Shown: positions 8,834 to 17,690 of the stretch, one piece after another
How positions within the stretch are numbered: the stretch's first letter is position 1
Layout: each line of letters begins with the position of its first letter
Assembly (NCBI RefSeq): GCF_029690065.1
Contig: NZ_CP121463.1
Location: forward strand, 3,162,001 to 3,226,000
Length of the DNA: 64,000 nucleotides
Direction: 5' to 3'
Origin: Arthrobacter sp. Y-9
GTDB lineage: Bacteria > Actinomycetota > Actinomycetes > Actinomycetales > Micrococcaceae
The notes under the pieces: model-generated
What the model was told of the DNA's origin: nothing
Seen by the model: the letters and a program-made list of their open reading frames with translations, nothing else
Databases searched by the model: none
Position numbers and translations under genes: made by a program

Positions 8834-9074
8834 GCTCCGCCGGTCCTCCCGGGCCGGACGACGCACAGCACGAACCCTCATCCCCTCACACTCCCCCCAC
8901 TCCGCACCCCGTGAAGCACCCGCGACCGTCCGGGAACGGCCCCACCGTTCCCGGACGGTTGTCCCTTGCCTCTCTGTGCCTGCCTCGCTGTGCCCGGCGG
9001 CCGTCGTCGTGCGGCGCAGGTTTATCGCACAAGCGGGCTACATCCCCGCGCCACTTCTTGTCGTATCCCTCGGA

Positions 9075-9080
9075 TAGCCT
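9075..9080 (+). promoter_or_regulatory. -10 box TAGCCT for a leaderless transcript
   Basis: TAGCCT ends 6 nt before the ATG at 9087, and no ribosome site is visible. Confidence 0.45.
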
Positions 9081-9086
9081 GCTGTC

Positions 9087-9806
9087 ATGACATGGGCCGA
9101 GTATCCGATCCGGCGCGTGGAACCGGACGATCACCGGCCGGCGCCGCGCGGCGAATGGCCTGCCACGCTGCCGCCAGTCGCGCAGCTGCTCGACGAAGGG
9201 CTGGACCTCGGCCCGGCCACGGTGTTCGTCGGGGACAACGGCACCGGAAAGTCCACCCTCGTGGAAGCCATCGCCCTCGCCTTCGGCTTCTCCCCGGAAG
9301 GCGGCTCCACCGGCGCGATGCACTCGACGCGCGTGTCCGAGTCACCCCTCCACGAGCACCTCCGCCTCGTCCGCAATGCCGGCGCCTCCCGACGCGGGTA
9401 CTTCCTGCGAGCGGAAGCAATGCACGGCTTCTTCACGTACCTCGAACGGAATCCCAGGATCCCGCCCGAGGCCGCCTTCCACGAGCTGTCGCACGGCGAG
9501 TCATTCCTGGAACTGGCGGTCGACCGCTTCCGCGGCGCCGGCCTCTGGATCCTCGACGAACCCGAATCCGCACTCTCCCTCTCCGGCTGCCTGGCACTCA
9601 TGGGCATCCTCAAAGACCTGCTCGACCGCGGCGATTCCCAGGTCATCCTCTCGACCCACTCCCCGCTCCTCGCCGCCCTCCCAGGAGCCACCATCTACGA
9701 AGTCGGAGCCTGGGGCCTCCGCGCCGAACCCTGGGACGACCTCGACCTCGTCAAGAACTGGCGCAACTTCCTGAACGAACCCGAGCGCTACCTCCGCCAC
9801 CTCTGA
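9087..9806 (+). CDS. AAA/ABC-type P-loop ATPase (predicted ATPase)
   Basis: A 239-residue soluble ATPase. Walker A is GDNGTGKST (residues 49-57), the ABC-like signature is LSHGES (134-139), Walker B is LWILDE (153-158) and the switch His is in STHSP (about 191). The motif order and short length match the stand-alone SMC/ABC-like AAA ATPases often annotated as predicted ATPase. No membrane partner or nuclease partner sits next to it, so the role is open. Start chosen at ATG 9087 because of the TAGCCT box 6 nt upstream. Confidence 0.8.
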   Translation: MTWAEYPIRRVEPDDHRPAPRGEWPATLPPVAQLLDEGLDLGPATVFVGDNGTGKSTLVEAIALAFGFSPEGGSTGAMHSTRVSESPLHEHLRLVRNAGASRRGYFLRAEAMHGFFTYLERNPRIPPEAAFHELSHGESFLELAVDRFRGAGLWILDEPESALSLSGCLALMGILKDLLDRGDSQVILSTHSPLLAALPGATIYEVGAWGLRAEPWDDLDLVKNWRNFLNEPERYLRHL

Positions 9807-9833
9807 TCGCCCACCGACCCACAGAGCAGAAGA

Positions 9834-9894
9834 ACGACGACGGCGCGCGGCCGCCGCCCTGCCCGGGCACCTGGCCGCACACCGCCGTCGTCGT
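9834..9894. terminator. Hairpin between convergent genes
   Basis: Arms ACGACGACGGCG (9834-9845) and CGCCGTCGTCGT (9883-9894) are perfectly complementary around a GC-rich loop. It lies between the ATPase gene and the converging SRPBCC gene, so it may serve both. Confidence 0.55.
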
Positions 9895-9913
9895 GCGTGC
9901 GTCTGCGGGAGCT

Positions 9914-10399
9914 TTACTCCGCGAGGATTGCGTCAATCTGTCCCAGCGCCTCCTTCATGCCTTCCTCCATGCCCATCTCCACGAGCTCCTGGAGCTGTTC
10001 GACGGTGTCGTTGTGGGATTCGATGGTCATCCGGGTGCGCCCGCCGAGATCCTCGAGCGTGATCCGCATGGTGCCGGAGGGCGTGTTCGGGTCCGGGTCG
10101 CCGTTCGTGTCGGCGAAACCGTCCTCGATCTCCAGACCGGTGGGACGGGAGATCGAGAGGAACTTCCACCAGCCGTGGGCCTTCTCGCCCTCCGGACCGG
10201 TCATGTGATACCTGGCCTGGCCGCCGGGAGCGAACTCGAAAGCGGTGAACGTGGCGGGCCAGGTCGGCGGGCCCCACCAGCGCTCGAGCTGGCGCGGGTC
10301 CTCCCAGAGCTGCCAGACGCGGTCCACGCCGGCGTCGAACTCATTGACGATGGTGAGGGTCAGGGCCTCGTAATCCTTGACCGAGCTGATGACTGTCAT
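9914..10399 (-). CDS. SRPBCC (AHSA1-type) domain protein
   Basis: A 161-residue protein of the START/AHSA1 fold. It shows a typical N-terminal strand with FDAGVDRVWQLWEDPRQLERWWGP, then FEFAPGGQARYHMTGPEG, and a C-terminal helix EQLQELVEMGMEEGMKEALG closing the ligand pocket. Family members bind hydrophobic ligands; no substrate can be inferred. It lies 18 bp downstream of an ArsR gene on the same strand. This is a common pairing in which the ArsR protein controls the operon. Confidence 0.8.
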   Translation of the reverse strand: MTVISSVKDYEALTLTIVNEFDAGVDRVWQLWEDPRQLERWWGPPTWPATFTAFEFAPGGQARYHMTGPEGEKAHGWWKFLSISRPTGLEIEDGFADTNGDPDPNTPSGTMRITLEDLGGRTRMTIESHNDTVEQLQELVEMGMEEGMKEALGQIDAILAE

Positions 10400-10417
10400 G
10401 TCGTTGCCTTCCTGTGC

Positions 10418-10789
10418 CTACCGAGTGTCCTGCGAGGTGGAGTCGTGCGGTGTTTCAGCGAGGATCCGGTCCATCCGGAGGGAGCGTTCGCGCCAGATCT
10501 CCTCGTAGCGGTCCAGCACCCTGCGGGCCAGAGCCAGTCGTTCGTGATCGGCGCTCACCATCTGCTCCCTCCCCCGCTTGTCCTTGCGGACCAGGCCGGC
10601 ACGTTCCAGGACGGCGACGTGCTTCTGAACCGCGGCGAAACTCATGGCGTAGAGGGCGGCGAGGCCGGACACGGAGCGTTCCGCCAGGGACACCTGCGTG
10701 AGAATGTCGCGTCGGGTGGCGTCGGCGAGCGCCTGGAAGAGTCGATCGAGCTCTTCCGGCTCGGGGGTTCGGAGCTGTTCTACAACCAT
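10418..10789 (-). CDS. ArsR-family transcriptional regulator
   Basis: A 123-residue winged-helix protein. The segment RLFQALADATRRDILTQV is the ArsR dimer/helix 1-2 region. The recognition part is SVSGLAALYAMSFAAVQKHV followed by LERAGLVRK. No metal-binding Cys pair is seen, so it fits the non-metal subgroup that partners SRPBCC proteins. The start codon lies inside a perfect palindrome, indicating autoregulation. A TAACGT box ends 8 nt before the ATG, so the transcript has almost no leader. Confidence 0.85.
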   Translation of the reverse strand: MVVEQLRTPEPEELDRLFQALADATRRDILTQVSLAERSVSGLAALYAMSFAAVQKHVAVLERAGLVRKDKRGREQMVSADHERLALARRVLDRYEEIWRERSLRMDRILAETPHDSTSQDTR

Positions 10790-10798
10790 TTGGTTGTA
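10781..10798. promoter_or_regulatory. ArsR operator overlapping the start codon
   Basis: TACAACCA-TT-TGGTTGTA is a perfect 8+2+8 inverted repeat. It contains the ATG (10789-10787, minus strand) and probably the transcription start. Binding here would block the arsR-SRPBCC operon. Confidence 0.7.
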
Positions 10799-11030
10799 CG
10801 TTATCGCTCGGGGGAGGTCGCGTCAAGGGTTCTGCGCCCTTCTTCGCGACCTGCGCCTCAATGGGGGCGCAGAAAGCGATTCCGGGCGCGAAACCGGCCA
10901 CACCAACCGGCTGCCCGCCACCCACCCCCACGCGCCCCGCGTCACGAACAACCCACCCATTGCCCAGCCCCCACCCCGGCAGTAGCGTGACAGAACCGTC
11001 AAGTTGCATGACTCGATCAGGAGGATTCAC

Positions 11031-12860
11031 GTGAACCGGTTACCCAGAAGAGCCGCGGCCGGCCTCTCCGCCGTGGCCCTGGCACTCACCGCCGGGGCGG
11101 CGTCGCTGCCCGCGGCCCACGCCGACCCCCGGCACACCGAGAAGACGCCGACGGCCACGGGTTACGGCGGGGCCGTCAGCACCGTCGATCCCGAGGCCTC
11201 CGCCGCCGCCATCGAAGTGCTGCGCAAGGGCGGCACCGCGGCGGACGCCGCCGTCGCGGCCGCGGCGACGCTCGGCGTGACCGAGCCCTACAGCGCCGGA
11301 ATCGGAGGCGGCGGCTACTTCGTCTACTACGACGCGAAGTCCCGCACCGTCAGCTCCATCGACGGCCGGGAGACCGCGCCGGCCGGCATCACGCACGACG
11401 CGTTCATCAACCCCGCCACGGGCCAGCCGTACCCCTTCACTCCGGAACTGGTCACGAGCGGCGTCGCCGTCGGCGTGCCTGGAACGCCTGCCACCTGGGC
11501 CCGGGCACTCCAGCGCTGGGGCAAGCTCAGCCTGGGCGAGGCCCTGAAGCCCGCCATCCGGGTGGCCGACCGCGGCTTCGTCGTCGACGACACGTTCCGT
11601 CAGCAGACCCTCGACAACAAGGCCCGCTTCGCCGCCTTCACCTCCACCAGCAAGCTGTACCTGCCGGGCGGGGACGCTCCGGCGGTGGGCACGGTGTTCC
11701 GCAACCACGATCTCGCCGCCACGTACCGGCTGCTCTCCAAGGGCGGCGTCGACGCCTTCTACCGGGGCCCGCTGGCCCGCGAGATCGCGCAGACCGTGCA
11801 GGCTCCCCCGAAGACGCCGGACACCACGCTGCCGGTGCCGGTCGGGTCCATGACCGCGGCCGATCTGGCGAAGTACAAGGTCGCGGACCAGGGCAGCACC
11901 CACGTCACGTACCGAGGCCTGGACGTCTACGGCATGGCGCCGTCCAGCAGCGGCGGCACCACGGTGGGCGAGGCACTGAACATCCTGAAGACCTCCGAAC
12001 TGTCCGGGATGAGCCCCACCCAGGCTCTCCACCACTACATCGAAGCGAGCTCCCTGGCTTTCGCGGACCGCGGGAAGTATGTGGGCGATCCGGCCTTCGT
12101 GAACGTCCCGACGGCGGCCCTGACCGATCCGCTGTTCGGCAAGGAGCGCGCGTGCCTGATCGATCCGGCGAAGGCGCTGCCGAAGCCGCTCGCGCCGGGG
12201 GATGTCACGAACTACGACGGCGTCTGCCCGGCCTCCACGGCGAAGCCGGCCGAGGAGCGCGACACCGAGAACATCTCCACCACGAACCTGACGGTGTCGG
12301 ACCGCTGGGGCAACGTCGCGGAGTACACCCTGACGATCGAGCAGACAGGCGGGTCGGGCATGGTCGTGCCGGGGCGCGGGTTCCTCCTGAACAACGAGCT
12401 CACCGACTTCTCGACCGTCTGGAGCGCCGCCGACCCCAACCGGATCGAGCCCGGCAAGCGCCCGCGGTCCTCAATGTCCCCGACCATCATCCTGCGCGAC
12501 GGCAAGCCCTTCCTGGCCCTCGGTTCGCCCGGCGGCTCGACCATCATCACCACCGTGCTGCAGACCATCCTGAACCGGGTGGATCTGGGGATGAACGTCT
12601 CGGACGCGATCGCGGCTCCTCGGGTGTCCCCGCGGAACGGTGCGACGGTGGTGGCTGAGCCGGCGTTCATCGAGAAGTACGGCGCCGGGCTGAGCGCGCT
12701 CGGCCACCAGCTGGTCGCCTCCGGAGACTCCTTCACCTCGGCCTCCGAGATCGGGGCGGCCACGGCGATCGAGTTCCGGCCGGACGGCAGCACGGTCGCG
12801 GCGGCCGAGCCGGTCCGGCGCGGCGGGGGCTCGGCGATGGTCGTGTCCGGCAGGCGCTGA
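11031..12860 (+). CDS. ggt: Gamma-glutamyltranspeptidase, secreted
   Basis: A 609-residue Ntn-hydrolase precursor. The signal peptide ends with AAHA before DPRHTEK. The large-subunit landmarks are GYGGAVSTVDPEASAAAIEV and GIGGGGYFVYYD. The self-cleavage site, which becomes the N-terminal nucleophile of the small subunit, is in STTNLTVSD; Thr417 is the predicted catalytic Thr. The usual His after the Thr pair (TTH) is Asn here. Later GGSGMVVPGRGFLLNNELTDF and SMSPTIILRDGKPFLALGSPGG complete the active site. It transfers or hydrolyses gamma-glutamyl groups of glutathione-type substrates outside the membrane. GTG 11031 was chosen over an upstream TTG because of the CAGGAGGA ribosome site at 11019. 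Confidence 0.9.
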   Translation: MNRLPRRAAAGLSAVALALTAGAASLPAAHADPRHTEKTPTATGYGGAVSTVDPEASAAAIEVLRKGGTAADAAVAAAATLGVTEPYSAGIGGGGYFVYYDAKSRTVSSIDGRETAPAGITHDAFINPATGQPYPFTPELVTSGVAVGVPGTPATWARALQRWGKLSLGEALKPAIRVADRGFVVDDTFRQQTLDNKARFAAFTSTSKLYLPGGDAPAVGTVFRNHDLAATYRLLSKGGVDAFYRGPLAREIAQTVQAPPKTPDTTLPVPVGSMTAADLAKYKVADQGSTHVTYRGLDVYGMAPSSSGGTTVGEALNILKTSELSGMSPTQALHHYIEASSLAFADRGKYVGDPAFVNVPTAALTDPLFGKERACLIDPAKALPKPLAPGDVTNYDGVCPASTAKPAEERDTENISTTNLTVSDRWGNVAEYTLTIEQTGGSGMVVPGRGFLLNNELTDFSTVWSAADPNRIEPGKRPRSSMSPTIILRDGKPFLALGSPGGSTIITTVLQTILNRVDLGMNVSDAIAAPRVSPRNGATVVAEPAFIEKYGAGLSALGHQLVASGDSFTSASEIGAATAIEFRPDGSTVAAAEPVRRGGGSAMVVSGRR

Positions 12861-12875
12861 GCCGGCCACACGCGA

Positions 12876-12919
12876 AAGGCCGACGACGGCGGAACCGGGG
12901 TTCCGCCGTCGTCGGCCTT
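12876..12919. terminator. Strong bidirectional terminator hairpin
   Basis: A 19-bp perfect stem (12876-12894 with 12901-12919) with a 6-nt loop. It sits between ggt and the converging secreted-protein gene. A short run of A lies on the left side and CTTCTCT on the right. Confidence 0.75.
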
Positions 12920-12960
12920 CTCTGTGTCAGGAGCGTCCCTCTGTCAGCGCACGGGCCCGC

Positions 12961-13884
12961 TCACCAGGCGAAGACGCGGGTGGTGCTGGGCAGGACCGGC
13001 ATGCTGCTGGCTCCGCCGCGGATGTCGGCGTCATTGGCGGTGAGGCCGGTGGGGTCGTAGTAGGAGGCGACGTGATGGGCACTCAGCCCGATGACCACCT
13101 GGCCCGTGCCACAGCTGCGGGCCGAGATGGTGGTGAAGTTCTGCCAGCCGCTCGCCGACGCCGGACGGACCGTGCGGGACGTCCACTGGGTGGGGGTCGC
13201 GCCCGGGATCAGGTACTCCCGGAGTTCTCCGGTGGAGAGGGTCGCCAGGAGGACGGCGGTCGGCTTGCCGTTGACCGTGGTGGACGGTGCGGCGCCGATC
13301 GCGTTGATGGCCGTCCCGCCGCCGAAGACCTTGACCGGCGCCCCGATGGTCTTGCCGGAGAAGTTGACGGCGTAGCGGTAGAGGTCGCCCGCCGCGGTCA
13401 ACCGGTACAGGTAATCCTGGCCGGGGGTGTTCGCGACGGCCGACGGGAGGTAGGCCGTGGTGAGGGACTTCTGGAACCAACCGCTGCTCATGCTGGTCAC
13501 CGCGCCGTCGACGTAGCGCTTCCACGTGCCGTTCGCCTGCTTCTCCGAGCGGGAGCGGTAGAACTTCGCGGTGCCGTCCGCGGCGGTGCCGAAATAGCTC
13601 TCCTGGAAGGTGGTCGCATCACCCGCTGCGCCGGTCTGGCGGAGGTAGGTCGCGTCGAAGGGCACCGGCGCGGAAGCGTTCTGCTCCCAGGTGAGCTTCG
13701 AATTGCTGAGACTGACGACGCCGACACTCCGGTCCGCGTTCACCGTCTGCATGCCGGTGTAGCAGTCGGCCGGGGTCGGCGTCGGGGTGGGGTACTGGGT
13801 GGCCGCCTGGGCCGGGGTGGCGGTGGTGGTGAAAGCCAGCGCCGCGACGGCGAGGCCGCCCAGGAGTCTGCCGGTGAGTTTCAT
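12961..13884 (-). CDS. Secreted protein, function unknown
   Basis: A 307-residue protein with a signal peptide (basic MKLTGR, hydrophobic core, cleavage after TPAQA near residue 27) and a short linker YPTPTPTPADC. The mature part has recurring aromatic/Gly beta-strand patterns such as YLYRLTAAGDLYRYAVNFSG and STGELREYL. These suggest a beta-propeller or tachylectin-like fold, but that is inference from pattern only. Two Cys (CYTGM near the start, RSCGTG near the end) could form a disulfide. AAGGAA before the ATG serves as ribosome site. It is a single gene. Confidence 0.65.
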   Translation of the reverse strand: MKLTGRLLGGLAVAALAFTTTATPAQAATQYPTPTPTPADCYTGMQTVNADRSVGVVSLSNSKLTWEQNASAPVPFDATYLRQTGAAGDATTFQESYFGTAADGTAKFYRSRSEKQANGTWKRYVDGAVTSMSSGWFQKSLTTAYLPSAVANTPGQDYLYRLTAAGDLYRYAVNFSGKTIGAPVKVFGGGTAINAIGAAPSTTVNGKPTAVLLATLSTGELREYLIPGATPTQWTSRTVRPASASGWQNFTTISARSCGTGQVVIGLSAHHVASYYDPTGLTANDADIRGGASSMPVLPSTTRVFAW

Positions 13885-14023
13885 GGGGGTTCCTTAGGTA
13901 TCAGCGAACAATCGGGTTAATCCAATCGATGTATGACCATTCGAAGTGTAACCCTGTTGGCCCTTCCCAGGGGAGGGCTCCGCAGGGTTGTCCGAAGGTC
14001 TGGGCAAGCGCGCGGATCCCTGC

Positions 14024-14029
14024 TTGACT
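14024..14029 (+). promoter_or_regulatory. Weak -10-like box before the VOC gene
   Basis: TTGACT ends 6 nt before the ATG at 14036, the same spacing as other leaderless genes here, but the second base is not A. Confidence 0.3.
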
Positions 14030-14035
14030 GGGCCC

Positions 14036-14431
14036 ATGGCGCATCCACTGGTGTACATCCACTTTCCCGGCACGGCGCGGCAGGCGCTCGAGTTCTACCA
14101 GGGCATCTTCGGCGGCGAGCTGAGCCTGAACACGTTCGCCCAGTTCGGGCGCGACGACGGCCCGGCCGACGCCGTCGCTCACGGCATGCTGATGGGCACC
14201 GTGGAGCTGGCCGGGGCGGATGCCGCGGGAGAGGACCGCCCGTTCCAGGCTGAAGGACTGATGCTCTCCCTGCTGGGCACCGCGCCCGGCGAGACGCTGC
14301 GCACCTGGTTCGACCAGCTCGCCGACGGCGGCGACGTTGTCGACCCGCTACAGGTCCGCCCGTGGGGCGCGACCGACGGGCAGGTCGTGGACCGGTTCGG
14401 GGTGCGGTGGCTGGTGGGGTTTGAGGACTGA
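14036..14431 (+). CDS. VOC / glyoxalase-like domain protein (PhnB type)
   Basis: 131 residues beginning MAHPLVYIHFPGTARQALEF. The FPGTARQALEFYQGIFGGEL segment is characteristic of PhnB-like vicinal-oxygen-chelate proteins, as is the closing WGATDGQVVDRFGVRWLVG. Members bind a metal or small ligand or act as resistance or isomerase proteins; no specific activity can be assigned. The start is set at ATG 14036; an in-frame start at 13988 would add a Gly/Arg-rich stretch with no family resemblance. Confidence 0.75.
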   Translation: MAHPLVYIHFPGTARQALEFYQGIFGGELSLNTFAQFGRDDGPADAVAHGMLMGTVELAGADAAGEDRPFQAEGLMLSLLGTAPGETLRTWFDQLADGGDVVDPLQVRPWGATDGQVVDRFGVRWLVGFED

Positions 14432-14623
14432 GGTTTCTCGATACGGCCCAGTTCACCTCGGCTCCCTGGGAAGCTGCGGATGGAAGGGAAACGCACATCA
14501 TCGGAGTGCGAGCGTTGTCAGGACGACGGTGGATGATCTGACGATTCCACGGATATCCAAGGAACCGAAGAAGCCGTCGGCAACCTGTTTACACCATTAC
14601 CAGACATCGGCTAGGACCGCGCG
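14432..14623. other. Intergenic spacer left of the CRISPR array
   Basis: No gene or clear signal. By repeat orientation this is the trailer (leader-distal) side of the array. Confidence 0.4.
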
Positions 14624-16911
14624 GAGCTCATTCCCGCAGGCACGGAGAACACAGCGACGGATCGTGAAGTTCTCCCGTGCTGCCGGGCTCATCACCGGGT
14701 GCGGGGAGCACATACAGCAAGACGGATTGACCCACGCTAAGACTGGCTCATCCCCGCAAGCGCGGGAAGCACACATCGACGATGAGCTGCAGGAGCGCCA
14801 GTCGGGACTCATCCCCGCCTGTGCGGGGAGCACTCGACCATGTACCCGAACGGGTCCGACGCCGCCGGCTCATCCCCGCCTGTGCGGGGAGCACATCGGG
14901 AACCTCACCGCCGACCCGGAGCTGCGGGGCTCATCCCCGCCTGTGCGGGGAGCACGGATGATGGACCTGGGCGTAATGCAGAACGCAGGGCTCATCCCCG
15001 CCTGTGCGGGGAGCACGTGGGATTGATCGGGATATCCGTGGCCGTGGCGGGCTCATCCCCGCCTATGCGGGGAGCACTCTTCACCTGGTGCCGGACTTGA
15101 ACCATGGCCGGGCTCATCCCCGCCTGTGCGGGGAGCACCCGGAGACATCGGCCTGCATGAGCTTGGCGTCGGGCTCATCCCCGCCTGCGCGGGGAGCACT
15201 CTTCACCTGGTGCCGGACTTGAACCATGGCCGGGCTCATCCCCGCCTGTGCGGGGAGCACCCGGAGACATCGGCCTGCATGAGCTTGGCGTCGGGCTCAT
15301 CCCCGCCTGCGCGGGGAGCACGCTGCTGCGGGTCTGGTCGAGGACGCCGACAAGGGCTCATCCCCGCCTGTGCGGGGAGCACGTCAGGTGCGCGGCGCCC
15401 GTGGGGCCGTGGCGGGGCTCATCCCCGCCTGTGCGGGGAGCACTCCAGGACCTGGGCCGGGGCGGTCCCGGTGATGGGCTCATCCCCGCCTGTGCGGGGA
15501 ACACCCCCTTCGGCGCGCAATCACGACACCCGAACAGGGCTCATCCCCGCCTGTGCGGGGAGCACCGGTACGCGAACAACAACGGCGACTACTTCCAGGG
15601 CTCATCCCCGCCTGTGCGGGGAGCACAAATCCACCCTCTCCGTCGAAGGAATCACGACGGGCTCATCCCCGCCTGTGCGGGGAGCACGCCAGCTCTTCGT
15701 TGGTGGCGGCGATCTTCTTGGGCTCATCCCCGCCTGTGCGGGGAGCACGTCAGCATGCGGCGACTCCGGGTGGTGGACCTGGGCTCATCCCCGCCTGTGC
15801 GGGGAGCACCTATCGGCTGTGGCACTGTACGCTCCTCTGACGGGCTCATCCCCGCCTGTGCGGGGAGCACCTGATCACGAAGGGCACCACGAACCTCCCG
15901 TGGGGCTCATCCCCGCCTGTGCGGGGAGCACACCCCGCAACCCCACGCGCCGCCCGTCGCGATGGGCTCATCCCCGCCTGTGCGGGGAGCACGCTCGCTC
16001 TCACAACGAGGGCGGGCCACACGTGGGCTCATCCCCGCCTGTGCGGGGAGCACACGACGCTGGCCGGAACCACAGGCTTGGGCGCGGGCTCATCCCCGCC
16101 TGTGCGGGGAGCACACGGCGGCGAAGAGGACGAGCCTCTGGTCATCGGGCTCATCCCCGCCTGCGCGGGGAGCACTCATGCCGCAACCCTTAACCAATGG
16201 GTTCCGGGGGCTCATCCCCGCCTGTGCGGGGAGCACATCCAGGGTCTCATGCCGCTGGTCACCACGGTGGGCTCATCCCCGCCCGCGCGGGGAGCACCCG
16301 GTGTAGTCGCCGGAGCCGAGCAGCTGGACGGGCTCATCCCCGTCTGTGCGGGGAGCACGCGCTGTATTCCTCCCCGTTGCCGCATTCGCGGGGCTCATCC
16401 CCGCCTGTGCGGGGAGCACACCGGGCAAGTCATCACCTGGTCTCAGTTCACGGGCTCATCCCCGCCTGTGCGGGGAGCACGGACACGCCCGGCAGGGACA
16501 GTTCGCCTACCTGGGGCTCATCCCCGCCTGTGCGGGGAGCACATTCGGGTCGCCCTGCAAATCCTGTGGCTGCCGGGCTCATCCCCGCGTACGCGGGGAA
16601 CACGCGAAGCGGTCCTTCACGGATTCCGGCATGCATGGCTCATCCCCGCATGCGCGGGGAACACAAGCCCCTGGGGATCCCACTCGGCGAGCCGTGGGGC
16701 TCATCCCCGCGTACGCGGGGAACACAGGTCCACGACGTTCCCGAAGTCGTAGCGGATGGGCTCATCCCCAGTGCGAGGGGAACACGAGACCAGTGGCGCG
16801 ATCATCCAGGTCGCCGCCGGCCCATCCCTGCGCGCGGGGGAACAGAACACCCTAAGGGCGCGCCTGCATCGACCGGAGGCCAGGGCTCATCCCCGCCTGC
16901 GCAGGGAGCAA
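14624..16911 (-). CRISPR. Type I-E CRISPR array, about 38 repeats
   Basis: Repeats are 29 bp with 32-33-bp spacers, a strict 61-bp period from 14805 to 16452. Read on the minus strand the repeat starts GTGCTCCCCGC and ends GCGGGGATGAGCCC, with a hairpin CCCCGC/GCGGGG. This is the known actinobacterial I-E repeat, so crRNA is made from the minus strand, the same direction as the cas genes. Degenerate copies lie at both ends: 14624, 14685 and 14744 on the left; 16758, about 16818 and 16883 on the right. Repeats at 16575-16725 form a variant with GAACAC and a GTAC or ATGC loop. Two spacers are present twice. The last repeat ends 95 bp from casE. Confidence 0.97.
15078..15321 (-). repeat. Tandem duplication of two spacer-repeat units in the array
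   Basis: 15078-15199 and 15200-15321 are identical 122-bp blocks (spacer A, repeat with TGT loop, spacer B, repeat with TGC loop). The repeat variants are copied with the spacers, so this is a recombination duplication and not repeated acquisition. Confidence 0.95.
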
Positions 16912-17006
16912 GTGAACGATGCACCTCTCCACATAGACGAATGAGATTCGGTCCTTCGACCGGACGAGTTCAGGGAGGTCCGGCGGCCTCGGCCCCGATG
17001 AAGCAC
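16912..17006 (-). other. Short casE-array junction where cas1-cas2 and leader would be expected
   Basis: Only 95 bp separate casE from the first repeat. There is no reading frame resembling Cas1 or Cas2 and no AT-rich leader; a small CGGTC-CTTC-GACCG hairpin (16949-16962) lacks a T-run. Read-through from casE into the array looks possible. Confidence 0.6.
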
Positions 17007-17690
17007 TCATGAGGGCCTGCCGTCCGCACTGGCAATCGTCATCAGACCACAGCCGTAAGCCTTCCCCCGTCCGACGCCTTGCACCAAGGTCTCGCGGAAT
17101 CTGCCCACATCGGTCACGCGCAAGAGGCCATCAAACTGCACACGGACCAGGGTCACCGCAGACTCACGTCCTTCCTGATTGGGGTCCCTCCTTCCAAAGG
17201 AGTCCTTAGTCCTGGAACTCACCTCGAGTACGGGACCTGCATCCCCCGACATCTCAACGTGGAACCCTCGCCGTTCCGCTCGGTCCAGCAACCACTGCAT
17301 CTGCTGTTTCGGCGTGACATGGGCGAATCGCTTGCCTTTGGTCGCCGGATCCATCGACTGCTTCGTCGGGTTGGCGTGGAGTCTGAAGGACCAGAGCTGT
17401 CCTTCCTCAAGCCTCCGAAGCAAGGGTTCGTATTCTCTGGTCGCCCAGGTGTTCGTAGCCCACCCCGCCTGTTCGTTGAGAGCCGACATGTCGGGTTCAG
17501 CGGGGCTCACAACGTAGAGCGAAACACGGTGTTCCGCACGATCCACGCGCCAGAGCACCCTGGGATTCTCCTGCCCCAGAGGGGGCGGCGGAAATGATGA
17601 CAACACTGCTGCGTGCATGGCCTGTGGATTACCCAGGAGAAACCGTGCGCCCCTTCGCGCGGTATTGATTTCGAACTTCGTCAGAAACAT
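17007..17690 (-). CDS. casE: CRISPR-associated endoribonuclease Cas6e (CasE)
   Basis: A 227-residue RAMP protein that cleaves pre-crRNA in type I-E systems and stays in Cascade. The N-terminal MFLTKFEINTARRGARFLLG and PQAMHAAVLSSFP carry the conserved His (about 26) corresponding to the catalytic His of Cas6e. The C-terminal Gly-rich loop GVGRGKAYGCGLMTIA is intact. It starts directly after casD (last base 17691, first base 17690), so the two are translationally coupled. Nothing suggests inactivation. Confidence 0.93.
   Translation of the reverse strand: MFLTKFEINTARRGARFLLGNPQAMHAAVLSSFPPPPLGQENPRVLWRVDRAEHRVSLYVVSPAEPDMSALNEQAGWATNTWATREYEPLLRRLEEGQLWSFRLHANPTKQSMDPATKGKRFAHVTPKQQMQWLLDRAERRGFHVEMSGDAGPVLEVSSRTKDSFGRRDPNQEGRESAVTLVRVQFDGLLRVTDVGRFRETLVQGVGRGKAYGCGLMTIASADGRPS

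Noticed and set aside
8811-9077. 88-codon frame after the collagen-like gene
   Set aside because: Starts inside the terminator palindrome; composition is not protein-like.
11004-11030. TTG start for ggt nine codons upstream
   Set aside because: The ribosome site CAGGAGGA would be inside the coding region, and the added residues spoil the signal peptide.
16912-17006. Possible remnant of cas2 or a leader beside casE
   Set aside because: No frame or motif of Cas2 and no AT-rich leader sequence could be seen.
14840-17012. Overlapping open frames coding for repeats such as LIPACAGST and AHPRLCGEH
   Set aside because: These are translations of the CRISPR repeat and spacers, not proteins.
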